Below, in pieces: positions 26,992-34,594 of a stretch of DNA of 64,000 nt. A program made the position numbers and the translations under genes. The stretch comes from Cryptoclostridium sp964637365 (lineage in GTDB: Bacteria; Bacillota; Dehalobacteriia; UBA7702). The stretch covers positions 62,001 to 126,000 of the forward strand of contig CAZWWH010000002.1 of assembly GCA_964637365.1 (NCBI GenBank), in the 5' to 3' direction. Numbering within the stretch: position 1 is the stretch's first letter; each line of letters opens with the position of its first letter. The notes beneath the pieces are model-generated. The model made no database searches. It was not told the origin of the DNA and was given only the letters and a program-made list of their open reading frames with translations.

Positions 26992-27260
26992 TTATTTAAT
27001 ATAGGAATTGATGATCGCTTTTCCTTCTTCAGGAGCGCGAAAATAAATCATTAATTCGCCAGCATCATTATATTCATAGCGATCTTCAACTAACAAATCG
27101 TTTTTTCACCTGTCATCAAAACCTCAAGAATACCTGCTGGTTTAAACATTTTCCATTCAGAGTAGTCGTCATGTAATGCTGCTATCACATCGTTAACACA
27201 GGCTACGTCAACAGTGGTCATATATTTTAATACCGCAAAGTTTAATGGTCTTTTACTCAT
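26992..27260 (-). pseudogene. Small unrecognised gene with one homopolymer frameshift
   Basis: Behind a GGAGGATTGACGCT ribosome site the frame begins MSKRPLNFAVLKYMTTVDVA and runs to ...LEVLMTGEK, where a run of six A (minus strand) shifts it to an early stop. One extra A gives NDLLVEDRYEYNDAGELMIY and ends at TAA 26992, about 89 residues in total. I do not know the family. It lies between the mttB remnant and a small membrane gene in one operon, so it is probably a partner of that pathway. Confidence 0.6.
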
Positions 27261-27264
27261 AGCG

Positions 27265-27610
27265 TCAATCCTCCTTTTTTCTAAAGAGATCTAAAGGATT
27301 CATTGCGATCAGCCAAATCCCGATGAGTTCTACAAGTGCCATCATCCACTGGACCGGGGTAAGTGTATAACCATCCCAACCGAGAATCCAACCACAAACG
27401 ACCATCATAAAGAAGGGACACCAAAACGCATACATGGCATTGCAGACCATTCCCAGGGCTGTACCACACATTGAGTTGCCCTTGTACCATAACGAATAAG
27501 CGGGGTTCGCAAAGAAGCCGGAGATAATAAACCATAAGATGGCAACGGTGCCAATCGCACCAGTCACGTTTCAATGCGGTATTGATAGACTTATTCGTAG
27601 AAATTCCCAT
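27265..27610 (-). pseudogene. Small membrane protein, frameshifted near its start
   Basis: ATG at 27610 (MGISTNKSINTALKRD) sits seven bases from GAAGG, but the continuation VTGAIGTVAILWFIISGFF is in another frame, so an indel lies near 27570. The rest is open to TGA at 27265 and has three hydrophobic helices with a DGYTLTPVQWMMALVELIGI segment. A GTG at 27567 could start a 100-residue product, but without a ribosome site. It would be the first gene of the operon driven by the promoter at 27677-27707. Function unknown; a small substrate-uptake or anchoring subunit is possible. Confidence 0.6.
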
Positions 27611-27676
27611 GAACATACCTTCTTTCACTTAAATATTTTGAAAGTCATTGGGCCCTGCCTCTCAATGTTCACCCAA

Positions 27677-27707
27677 ATTATGAACCTGTTTGTTGCAAGC
27701 ATGTCAA
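27677..27707 (-). promoter_or_regulatory. MerR-type promoter of the mttB operon (19-bp spacer)
   Basis: On the minus strand TTGACA (27702-27707) and CATAAT (27677-27682) are separated by exactly 19 bases, and the spacer carries the operator dyad. Long spacers with a central dyad are the hallmark of MerR-activated promoters. Transcription would enter the membrane-protein, small-protein and mttB relics. Confidence 0.75.
27685..27705 (+). promoter_or_regulatory. MerR operator copy 1
   Basis: CCTGTTTGTTGCAAGCATGTC read on the plus strand is one base over a 20-mer; the core is CTGTT-N7-AGCATG. It matches copy 3 (inverted) at 19 of 21 positions and lies in the spacer of the minus-strand promoter. 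Confidence 0.72.
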
Positions 27708-27808
27708 GACTTTAGAGCAAAAAGATTGAACAATAACATAAAATTTTAGAGGTTTTAAGGGGGATAAAAATACTTTTTTCGACATTGTGTACCCAGAAAA
27801 AATAAAGA

Positions 27809-27829
27809 CATGTTTGTTGTGAACATGTT
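27809..27829 (+). promoter_or_regulatory. MerR operator copy 2 (perfect dyad)
   Basis: CATGTT-TGTTGTG-AACATG is a perfect 6-bp dyad with a 7-base centre and the same core as copies 1 and 3. No good promoter elements flank it on either strand, so it may be an auxiliary site between the two divergent promoters. Confidence 0.65.
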
Positions 27830-27928
27830 TTGGGTTTGTGTGCGGATTTTTTTATAACTTTAAGAGAATATGCAAGTTTCAGAGGCTTTTTATAACCCCG
27901 CAAGTAGTAAATCTGGGGTGTAAATGTA

Positions 27929-27959
27929 TTGACATGTTCGCAACAAACAGGATTAAAAT
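27929..27959 (+). promoter_or_regulatory. MerR-type promoter of the kinase relic (19-bp spacer)
   Basis: TTGACA at 27929-27934 and TAAAAT at 27954-27959 with exactly 19 bases between, mirroring the promoter at 27677-27707. The remaining part of the 27611-28034 gap is AT-rich with no gene that I would support. Confidence 0.75.
27931..27951 (-). promoter_or_regulatory. MerR operator copy 3
   Basis: Minus-strand reading CCTGTT-TGTTGCG-AACATG with a trailing TC. It lies inside the 19-base spacer of the plus-strand promoter at 27929-27959. Confidence 0.72.
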
Positions 27960-28034
27960 GACACAAAGATTTTCCTTAACAATTTTCTTAATATTGGTTT
28001 CCATGTAAAACTGTAAGCAAGGAGGATAAAACAC

Positions 28035-28833
28035 ATGATTAACCCACAAGAAAAACAACTTTTTAATGAAAGCACCTTTTGAGTTCAAGGAGCTGAAGGA
28101 TTTGTTGGAAAATGTCTATCAATTAGGCACTTTAAACAAAGTTTATAAAATTTTTGGGGGCTATGTGAACAGAAGCTTTGGTGTAGAAATGACATCGCCC
28201 AACGGGAAATCTATTGACTATTTTGTTCGCAGATATCGCACAACGACTATTGATGAGGACATTAGGGTAGAACATGGTCTTATTGAGTAGATTATTGAAC
28301 ACGGTTTTGATTTGGCGGCTAATATTATCAAAACGCCTGATTATCTCCTAGCAATGTGTGATAAAGCCAGAAAAGGTATCGAGGAATCTGGAATATTGAA
28401 TAATGTACCGAATATCCAATGTGAAGTGGAAAAACGGAAAATGTATTGGAGTTTTCGACCTTGATTGGTCAAAAGAAGATTACCGCTTGGCAGATATCGG
28501 TTATTCTCTTGTAATTTCCATTGCCGCCTGGGAAGCATTGAAAGACGGTGAAATGGATATGGAACGAGTGAAAGCTATTTGCAGGGATATAACGACTATA
28601 CCAAAGAACATGGAGTTCTTCCCATCTTTACGGAAAGTGAGAAAAAAGCCTTTCCCTATTTTGTTTTAGGCGGCGCTATCTATCTTTACCACTGGTCAAC
28701 AGACTACTTCAATGATTGGGAGAACTACAACGAATACGAATGGTATTACTATCTTGCACATCTCGTCAAAGTTCTTCACTTTGTTGATGAGCATGAAAAT
28801 GATTTCTATGATATAATCTGCTCCCTTTCGTAA
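28035..28833 (+). pseudogene. APH/choline-kinase-like phosphotransferase, multiply broken
   Basis: AGGAGG and ATG at 28035 are intact (MINPQEKQLFNE), but a frameshift near 28068 is needed to enter FEFKELKDLLENVYQLG. The frame then meets TAG at 28288-28290 inside EHGLIE-[TAG]-IIEHGFDLAA, shows a gap after NIIKTPD, loses the catalytic loop near 28420, and has a last frameshift near 28582 before LQGYNDYTKEHGVLPIF. Retained parts such as GVFDLDWSKEDYRLADIGYS (metal-binding Asp) identify an aminoglycoside-phosphotransferase/choline-kinase fold. A small alcohol or amine substrate such as choline would fit the neighbouring mttB relic, but this is inference. Confidence 0.8.
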
Positions 28834-28861
28834 ATCCCCAAATCCCTAAATAATGAATATA

Positions 28862-28907
28862 AACAAGAAAACAGGTATTATCCCAAGATAGTACCTGTTT
28901 TCTTGTT
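28862..28907. terminator. Bidirectional terminator
   Basis: AACAAGAAAACAGGTA at 28862-28877 pairs with TACCTGTTTTCTTGTT at 28892-28907, a 16-bp stem between convergent genes. Confidence 0.85.
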
Positions 28908-28912
28908 AAAAA

Positions 28913-29788
28913 TTATGATTGTTCTGGAGAATTAAATAAACTATATTCTTTTTCTTCAAAAGTAGATAGATATTGAAAAATTTCGCTGTTATGATGAAGC
29001 ATTCCCTCTTCATCACATATTTTATGAAATAGACTCATTAGTTTCTTATGGTTGGGGCTGATTAATTCATATTGATTTCCATAGGTTCGTATATACCGTT
29101 CCTTTAGACCGGGGAATAAGCTATCTAACTGTTGATAGAAGTATTCTCGGCTTCCCTCTCTAAGTGTCAATCCCATCCCAAAGCAAATTACACCATGAAC
29201 CTTTGCCTTTGCACAATAATTTAATACGCCGCAAAGGTTATCCACTGTATCATTAATAAAAGGCAGGATTGGGCTAAGCCACACCACTGTAGGGATCCCT
29301 GCGTTATTTAAGCATTTTAGTACCTCAAAACGTTTGGGGGTGGTACATACGTTAGGTTCAATTTTTCTGCACAAATCTTCGTCATAAGTGGTTAGGGTCA
29401 TTTGCACAACACATTTTGTTGTCTCGTTAATCTTTTGCAGTAGGTCGATATCTCTCAAGATGAGATCCGATTTTGTGATAACAGTAAATCCAAAACCGTA
29501 GTCATATACCAGATTCAAAGCCCTTCTGACGTTGCCAAGCTCCCTTTCTAAAGGTATGTACGGATCAGTCATGGAACCGGTGCCAATCATACATTTTTTC
29601 CGTTTCCGCTTGAGGGCTGATGCCAACAATTCTATGGCATTTTCCTTGACTGCAATATCCTCAAAATCATGCTCCATATGGTAGCAGGCGCTTCTGGAGT
29701 CGCAATAGATGCAACCGTGCGTACAGCCACGGTACAAATTCATTCCGTTTTTTGCAGACAAAATTCCTTTTGATGTTATATAATGCAT
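28913..29788 (-). CDS. SplB-like radical SAM protein
   Basis: A 291-residue radical-SAM enzyme of the spore photoproduct lyase-related group (Rv2578c/SplB-like). The cluster motif is CTHGCIYC (Cx3Cx2C) preceded by NLYRGC, and IGTGSMTDPYIPLE and TLTTYDEDLCRKIEPN are typical of this family. True SplB repairs the thymine spore photoproduct; the annotated relatives mostly have unknown substrates. It is intact, which puts the end of the decayed island at about 28.85 kb. Confidence 0.82.
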   Translation of the reverse strand: MHYITSKGILSAKNGMNLYRGCTHGCIYCDSRSACYHMEHDFEDIAVKENAIELLASALKRKRKKCMIGTGSMTDPYIPLERELGNVRRALNLVYDYGFGFTVITKSDLILRDIDLLQKINETTKCVVQMTLTTYDEDLCRKIEPNVCTTPKRFEVLKCLNNAGIPTVVWLSPILPFINDTVDNLCGVLNYCAKAKVHGVICFGMGLTLREGSREYFYQQLDSLFPGLKERYIRTYGNQYELISPNHKKLMSLFHKICDEEGMLHHNSEIFQYLSTFEEKEYSLFNSPEQS

Positions 29789-29978
29789 ATACTGCTCCTT
29801 GAATCGTTACAGAGGTCTTTTTGAAAAGTCTGTTTATCCCCCATACGCTTAATTCATTTATTATTAATGTAACGAGAATTATATAAAAACGTGGTCTCAT
29901 CGTCAAGTTTTTTCAAACTACTTTTAACTTTCATTTAATATATTATTTCAACAATAGGGAAATGTTTTTATAAATTCA

Positions 29979-30007
29979 TTGAATCATTGGAAAAAATATT
30001 ATATAAT
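29979..30007 (+). promoter_or_regulatory. Promoter of lexA
   Basis: TTGAAT at 29979-29984 and TATAAT at 30002-30007 with a 17-base spacer. I saw no GAAC-N4-GTTC LexA box around it. The rest of the 29789-30045 gap is AT-rich without a recognisable feature. Confidence 0.65.
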
Positions 30008-30045
30008 TATATAATAGAAAATAGGTTCTACTAAAGGAGACTGAT

Positions 30046-30699
30046 ATGGCCAGAAAAAAAGCTGTTGCAGATAGCAAGTATCCTGGCTTGACACAAAAAC
30101 AAGCCTTAGTCTTTGAGTTTATCAATGATTTTAGTAAAAAAAATAATTTCCCACCAACGGTGCGGGAAATTTGCAATGCCTTGATGATTCCTTCCACTTC
30201 AACGGTATATTACTATTTACAAACATTAGAAGAAGAAGGATATATTCGCAAAAATGACGGTAAAATGCGGGCAATTGAAGTCATATATCACCAGGATGAA
30301 GATGAGGCGCCTCAAAAGGAAATCGTCATGGCTCCTGTGGTGGGAGAAATTGCTGCAGGCTCCCCCATCCTTGCCCAAGAAAATATTACTGACTATTATC
30401 CCCTTCCCCTAGATACCTTTCACCCCCAAGATGATGTTTTTGTTCTGAAAGTCAAGGGGGAAAGTATGATAGAGGCGGGTATTATGAACGGCGACTTTGT
30501 CATTGTTGAAAAGTGCAACACTGCTAATGACGGTGAAATTGTGGCTGCAATGATTGACGGAGAAGCCACGGTAAAGCGCTTTTTTCGAGAAAAGGATCGG
30601 GTTCGTTTACAGCCAGAAAATTCATCCATGGCGCCTATTTACACTCATAATGTGCAAATTGCAGGAAAAGTCATCGGTCTCTTCCGAAGCTTAAAATAA
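30046..30699 (+). CDS. lexA: LexA repressor
   Basis: SOS regulator that cleaves itself when RecA filaments form. The N-terminal winged helix includes FPPTVREICNALMIPSTSTV. The cleavage site Ala-Gly lies in VGEIAAGSPILA, the catalytic Ser in KGESMIEAGI and the Lys in GEATVKRFF. AAAGGAG precedes the ATG. The 217 residues are normal. Its TAA is directly followed by the stop codon of the convergent alanine symporter, with no terminator between. Confidence 0.96.
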   Translation: MARKKAVADSKYPGLTQKQALVFEFINDFSKKNNFPPTVREICNALMIPSTSTVYYYLQTLEEEGYIRKNDGKMRAIEVIYHQDEDEAPQKEIVMAPVVGEIAAGSPILAQENITDYYPLPLDTFHPQDDVFVLKVKGESMIEAGIMNGDFVIVEKCNTANDGEIVAAMIDGEATVKRFFREKDRVRLQPENSSMAPIYTHNVQIAGKVIGLFRSLK

Positions 30700-32016
30700 T
30701 TATGGTCGTTCTTTGATAATCAGTTTCCTTAAAAAGAAAATAGCGATTAGATTGGGAATCATCATCATTCCGTTTAGAAAATCCGACAGATACCATACGC
30801 TGTCGGATTTTATGATGGTTCCCACCAGAATCATCACCGTAAAAATAGCTTTATAATATTTGACCTTGTCTTCGCCAAAGAGGTATCCGCAAAATCGTTC
30901 TCCGTAATAGGACCAGCCGATGATGGTAGTAAAAGCAAAGATTAGTAAGCTTGTATTGACAATGATACTCCCCACATAGGGAAAACCATAAGAAAAGGCC
31001 GCCGTGGTCATAGCTACAGGATTCAAGTTCTGTTCTTGCCAGCAACCGCTAATGACCAATACCAATCCTGTAACAGAGCAAAAAATTAGGGTGTCGATAA
31101 AAGTCCCAGTCATTGATACGAGTCCCTGCGTTGGCGCTGATTTGGTCTTGGCAGCAGCAGCTGCAATGGCTGCATTGCCTAAGCCGGCTTCATTGGCAAA
31201 GATTCCTCGAGAAACACCAGCTCTCATGGCATTAATCAGAGCAGTTCCGCAAATTCCGCCTACAAAGGGAACAGGTCCACCGCCCCATGCTCCCGAAATG
31301 ATTGCATGTAATGCCGGCAAAATAGCTTGGTGGTTACGGAGCAAAAATAAAATCCCCAGAGTTAAATATGATATTGCCATGATGGGAGTGAGGATTCCAG
31401 CCCATTTCCCGATTTTTTTAATGCCACCAAAAAGGATGCGTCCAGCTAGCAGCATAGTGATGAATGCTGTGACTAGAGGCGGTACGGAAAAAAGCTGCTC
31501 TGCCCCTAATACCATAGAATTCGCCTGAACCATGTTACCAATACCAAAACTGGCTAAAAGGCCGCAGAAGGCATAGATAATAGCCAAAAACCTGCTACCG
31601 ATTCCTTGTTCAATGTAGAACATGGGGCCACCACAATATTCTCCATGCTCATTTCTTAAGCGAAATTTTACGGCGAGGAAACCTTCAGCATATTTTACGG
31701 GCATCAAAAGTAAAGCTGAAACCCACAACCAAAATAATGCTCCCGGCCCACCAATGGACAATGCTCCCGCGATTCCAACAATATTACCTGTACCAACTGT
31801 GGCAGATAAGGAAGTCATCAAGGCGCGGAAGGGTGAGATATTACCAGCCTCTCCGTTTTCTACTGTATGAAAAAAGGCCTCATAGAGGCCTTTGGGTAAC
31901 TTTCTGATTTGAAGGAACCGCAGCTTTAGAGTGAGATATGCTCCCAGAAAAAGCAGTATTCCAAAAAGTGGCGGAGACCATATGAATTCGGATAGAAATT
32001 GAAATAAGGATGCCAC
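30700..32016 (-). CDS. Alanine/glycine:cation symporter (AGCS family)
   Basis: A 438-residue membrane protein of the AGCS family, which imports alanine or glycine with Na+. Signature segments are TSLSATVGTGNIVGIAGAL, GPGALFWLWVSALL and GVSRGIFANEAGLGNAAIAA. About ten helices are predicted by eye. It appears to be transcribed downstream of the PLP-lyase gene (28-base gap). Confidence 0.93.
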   Translation of the reverse strand: MASLFQFLSEFIWSPPLFGILLFLGAYLTLKLRFLQIRKLPKGLYEAFFHTVENGEAGNISPFRALMTSLSATVGTGNIVGIAGALSIGGPGALFWLWVSALLLMPVKYAEGFLAVKFRLRNEHGEYCGGPMFYIEQGIGSRFLAIIYAFCGLLASFGIGNMVQANSMVLGAEQLFSVPPLVTAFITMLLAGRILFGGIKKIGKWAGILTPIMAISYLTLGILFLLRNHQAILPALHAIISGAWGGGPVPFVGGICGTALINAMRAGVSRGIFANEAGLGNAAIAAAAAKTKSAPTQGLVSMTGTFIDTLIFCSVTGLVLVISGCWQEQNLNPVAMTTAAFSYGFPYVGSIIVNTSLLIFAFTTIIGWSYYGERFCGYLFGEDKVKYYKAIFTVMILVGTIIKSDSVWYLSDFLNGMMMIPNLIAIFFLRKLIIKERP

Positions 32017-32044
32017 AAATCCATGCTCCTTATCATCTTTTTGA

Positions 32045-33262
32045 CTATTCTATGCCCCATTCTTCTTGAATAATACTGTCCATAACAATTTTAATATATG
32101 GGAAAGAAGTTCCTCCCTGCACAAAGCAAACATAAGGGGGACGTAGCGGACCATCAGCGCTTAGCTCAATGGAAGACCCCTCCACAAAACCACCAGAGGC
32201 CATAATCACCTTGTCATTATAACCAGGCATATCCCAGGCCTCCAGATATACATGGGAATCCACTGGGGAATATTTTTGAATTCCTCGGCAGAAAGACTTC
32301 ATTTTTTCCGGATCATTGAATCTAATAGCTTCTACGATATCACTGCGCACATCATTTAAGGCTGGTAGAAAAGAATATCCTAATTCATTTAAGACTGCTG
32401 AAATGTATACAGTTCCTTTGAGAGCTTCCGCCACCACATGTGGAGCCATGAAAACACCGTGATATAAATAGACATTGCTGATGAGACTGGGGCCTACCTC
32501 TTTGCCAATCCCGGGAGCTGTCAATCGATAAGAAGCTCTCTCGATAAGATCGCTCCGGCCTGCTAAATAACCACCCGAAGGGGCAATGGCACCACCAGGA
32601 TTTTTTATCAAGGAACCGGCAATAAGATCCGCCCCCACTTCCAAGGGTTCACGTTTCTCTGTAAATTCACCGTAGCAATTATCGACAAATACGATAATCC
32701 GAGGATATTTTGCCTTTACCACTTCAATGACTTTTTGAATTTCTTCGATGGTCATGGCATTACGGTAAACATATCCTTTGGAACGTTGGAGATATAAAAC
32801 CTTTGTTTTTGCTGTGACAGTTTCAAAAATCGTATCCAACTTTCCAAAAGGATGGATCTTAATTGAAACCCCCATTTCCCGCAGTGTACCAGGGGCATCG
32901 TCAGTATCGCCAAGCACCTTGAATAGTGTATCATAGGGGGGACCGTAAAAGACAATTTCATCACCAGGCAAAGCCATAGCAAACAAAGCTAGGCTGATAG
33001 CATGGGTACCTGACACAATTTGTTGCCGAATGAGACTATCCTCTGCTTGAAAAATTTCAGACCAAAGACTTTCTAATGTATCCCGGCCAGTGTCCCCCAT
33101 TCCGTACCCACTGGTGGTATGGAAATGTTGGTAATTGATGCGGTGACTGCGAAAGGCATCCAGTACTTTTTTCTGATTGCGAAGTTCAATGGACATATAC
33201 CGCTTGTACCATGACTCCACGGCAGTAAGACCTACTTCTTCCAACTGTTGAAAGGTTTTCAT
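32045..33262 (-). CDS. Methionine gamma-lyase/aluminium-resistance family PLP enzyme (YnbB-like)
   Basis: A 405-residue fold-type I PLP enzyme of the YnbB family, which lies between hfq and glnR in many Firmicutes; here it is next to hfq. The PLP-binding Lys is in GSLIKNPGG, and SGTHAISLALFA and VFVDNCYGEF form the cofactor site. The actual substrate is not established. It is the only gene in the window ending in TAG, and TGA-TAA follow three codons later in the same frame. Confidence 0.9.
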   Translation of the reverse strand: MKTFQQLEEVGLTAVESWYKRYMSIELRNQKKVLDAFRSHRINYQHFHTTSGYGMGDTGRDTLESLWSEIFQAEDSLIRQQIVSGTHAISLALFAMALPGDEIVFYGPPYDTLFKVLGDTDDAPGTLREMGVSIKIHPFGKLDTIFETVTAKTKVLYLQRSKGYVYRNAMTIEEIQKVIEVVKAKYPRIIVFVDNCYGEFTEKREPLEVGADLIAGSLIKNPGGAIAPSGGYLAGRSDLIERASYRLTAPGIGKEVGPSLISNVYLYHGVFMAPHVVAEALKGTVYISAVLNELGYSFLPALNDVRSDIVEAIRFNDPEKMKSFCRGIQKYSPVDSHVYLEAWDMPGYNDKVIMASGGFVEGSSIELSADGPLRPPYVCFVQGGTSFPYIKIVMDSIIQEEWGIE

Positions 33263-33290
33263 AGTATCTCCAATATATCGCTACATCATG

Positions 33291-33322
33291 AAAAGGGCTG
33301 CAACGCAATGCGTCATAGCCCT
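33291..33322 (-). terminator. Terminator of hfq
   Basis: On the minus strand AGGGCT (33317-33322) pairs with AGCCCT (33294-33299) around an inner ACGCA/TGCGT hairpin, followed by TTTTC. Confidence 0.65.
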
Positions 33323-33349
33323 AATAAGTAACTTTATGATTTTCTACGC

Positions 33350-33586
33350 TTAGTCTTCTGATTTTTCCACATTAAAATTTATGGCTCTTGCAGGCATAAT
33401 AGTAGAAATTGCATGTTTATAAATGAGATTCTGTTTACCATCGGAATCCAGAACAACGGTAAAATTATCAAAGCCTTTTACATGACCTTTGGTCTGAAAA
33501 CCGTTGACCAAATAAATGACAACTGGAATCCCTTCTTTGCGTACTTGATTTAAAAAGTAATCTTGTAAATTTACACTTTTAGCCAT
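33350..33586 (-). CDS. hfq: RNA chaperone Hfq
   Basis: A 78-residue Sm-like protein that pairs small RNAs with mRNAs. Sm1 is in QDYFLNQVRKEGIPVVIYLVNG (the proximal-face Gln and the loop) and Sm2 is YKHAISTIMPAR, equivalent to the usual YKHAIST. The acidic C-terminal tail is short, as in Bacillus. A GGTACC-overlapping AGGG site precedes the ATG. It follows miaA, the classic miaA-hfq order. Confidence 0.97.
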   Translation of the reverse strand: MAKSVNLQDYFLNQVRKEGIPVVIYLVNGFQTKGHVKGFDNFTVVLDSDGKQNLIYKHAISTIMPARAINFNVEKSED

Positions 33587-33640
33587 TTAAGGGTACCTCC
33601 AAAATAAACAAAAATAAACGAGTTTCTATATGATTATTCT

Positions 33641-34594
33641 CTAAAAGTTATTTGATTCCTGCTTTTTGCAGGAAGAATTCCGTAAAATATATTCCGCAGT
33701 TTCCGTTCCTTGTTTAAAAGTTTCCATATCAAGCCATTGAATACGGGGATCTCTGCGGAACCAAGTTAATTGGCGCTTTGCAAAGTGACGGGTATTCTTT
33801 TTTAAGAGTTCGCGGCCATAAGTTTCATCATAGGTATTGTTAAGAATCGGCAAAATTTCTTTATAGCCCAAAGCATTTAAGGCGTTACCACCGGGACGGT
33901 ATCCCATCTCCAAAGCGTTTCGTACTTCTTTAATAAGTCCTTGCTGGAACATTTCTTCCACACGATGTTCAATACGCTGATAAAGATAACCTCTTTCCAT
34001 AGTTAAACCATAGATTTCTAAATCATAAGGGCTTTCCCAAGGAATATTGGTTTCAACGCTTTGTAGATCTGTTTTCATCTCCAATGCCCTAAGGATTCTT
34101 TGATAGTCGTGAGGATGAATCTTTTGGGCACGGTTAGGAAAACGTTCTGTTAAAATACGGTGCAATGTTCCCGCTCCTTCGGTCTTTTCTATTGCCATCC
34201 ACTCTTGCCGCTGCCGAGGATCGGGTACAGACTCTCCCAATTCATAGCCAGTATTGATGACAGAATTAACATAAAGGCCACTACCACCACAAAGGATCGG
34301 TATTTTTTGCCGTGATGTAATTTCAGAAATGGCTTTTTGCGCATCATTCTGGAAAAGTCCAATATTATATTCCGTTTCTGGCCCTACAATATCAATAAGA
34401 TGATGGGGAATTCCTTGGGCCTCCTCCCGCGTTACTTTTGCCGTGCCGATGTTCAAGCCACGATATACCTGAGCGGAATCAGCGGATACTACTTCCCCAT
34501 TGATCTTCTTAGCCAATGCAATGGCAACGCTGCTTTTTCCCGATGCAGTTGGGCCAACGATAGCAATAAGTTTTGGTTTTATTTTGTTCATCAT
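33641..34594 (-). CDS. miaA: tRNA dimethylallyltransferase MiaA
   Basis: Adds the isopentenyl group to A37 of tRNAs reading U-initial codons; MiaB encoded nearby then adds the methylthio group. P-loop GPTASGKSSVAIALA, SADSAQVYRGLNIGTAK and the LTWFRRDPRIQWLD C-terminal signature are present. The 317 residues are normal. The start overlaps the mutL stop by one base (TAATG). Confidence 0.96.
   Translation of the reverse strand: MMNKIKPKLIAIVGPTASGKSSVAIALAKKINGEVVSADSAQVYRGLNIGTAKVTREEAQGIPHHLIDIVGPETEYNIGLFQNDAQKAISEITSRQKIPILCGGSGLYVNSVINTGYELGESVPDPRQRQEWMAIEKTEGAGTLHRILTERFPNRAQKIHPHDYQRILRALEMKTDLQSVETNIPWESPYDLEIYGLTMERGYLYQRIEHRVEEMFQQGLIKEVRNALEMGYRPGGNALNALGYKEILPILNNTYDETYGRELLKKNTRHFAKRQLTWFRRDPRIQWLDMETFKQGTETAEYILRNSSCKKQESNNF

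Noticed and set aside
29789..30045. LexA self-regulation site upstream of lexA
   Set aside because: I looked for GAAC-N4-GTTC and close variants and found none; autoregulation is not supported by sequence here.
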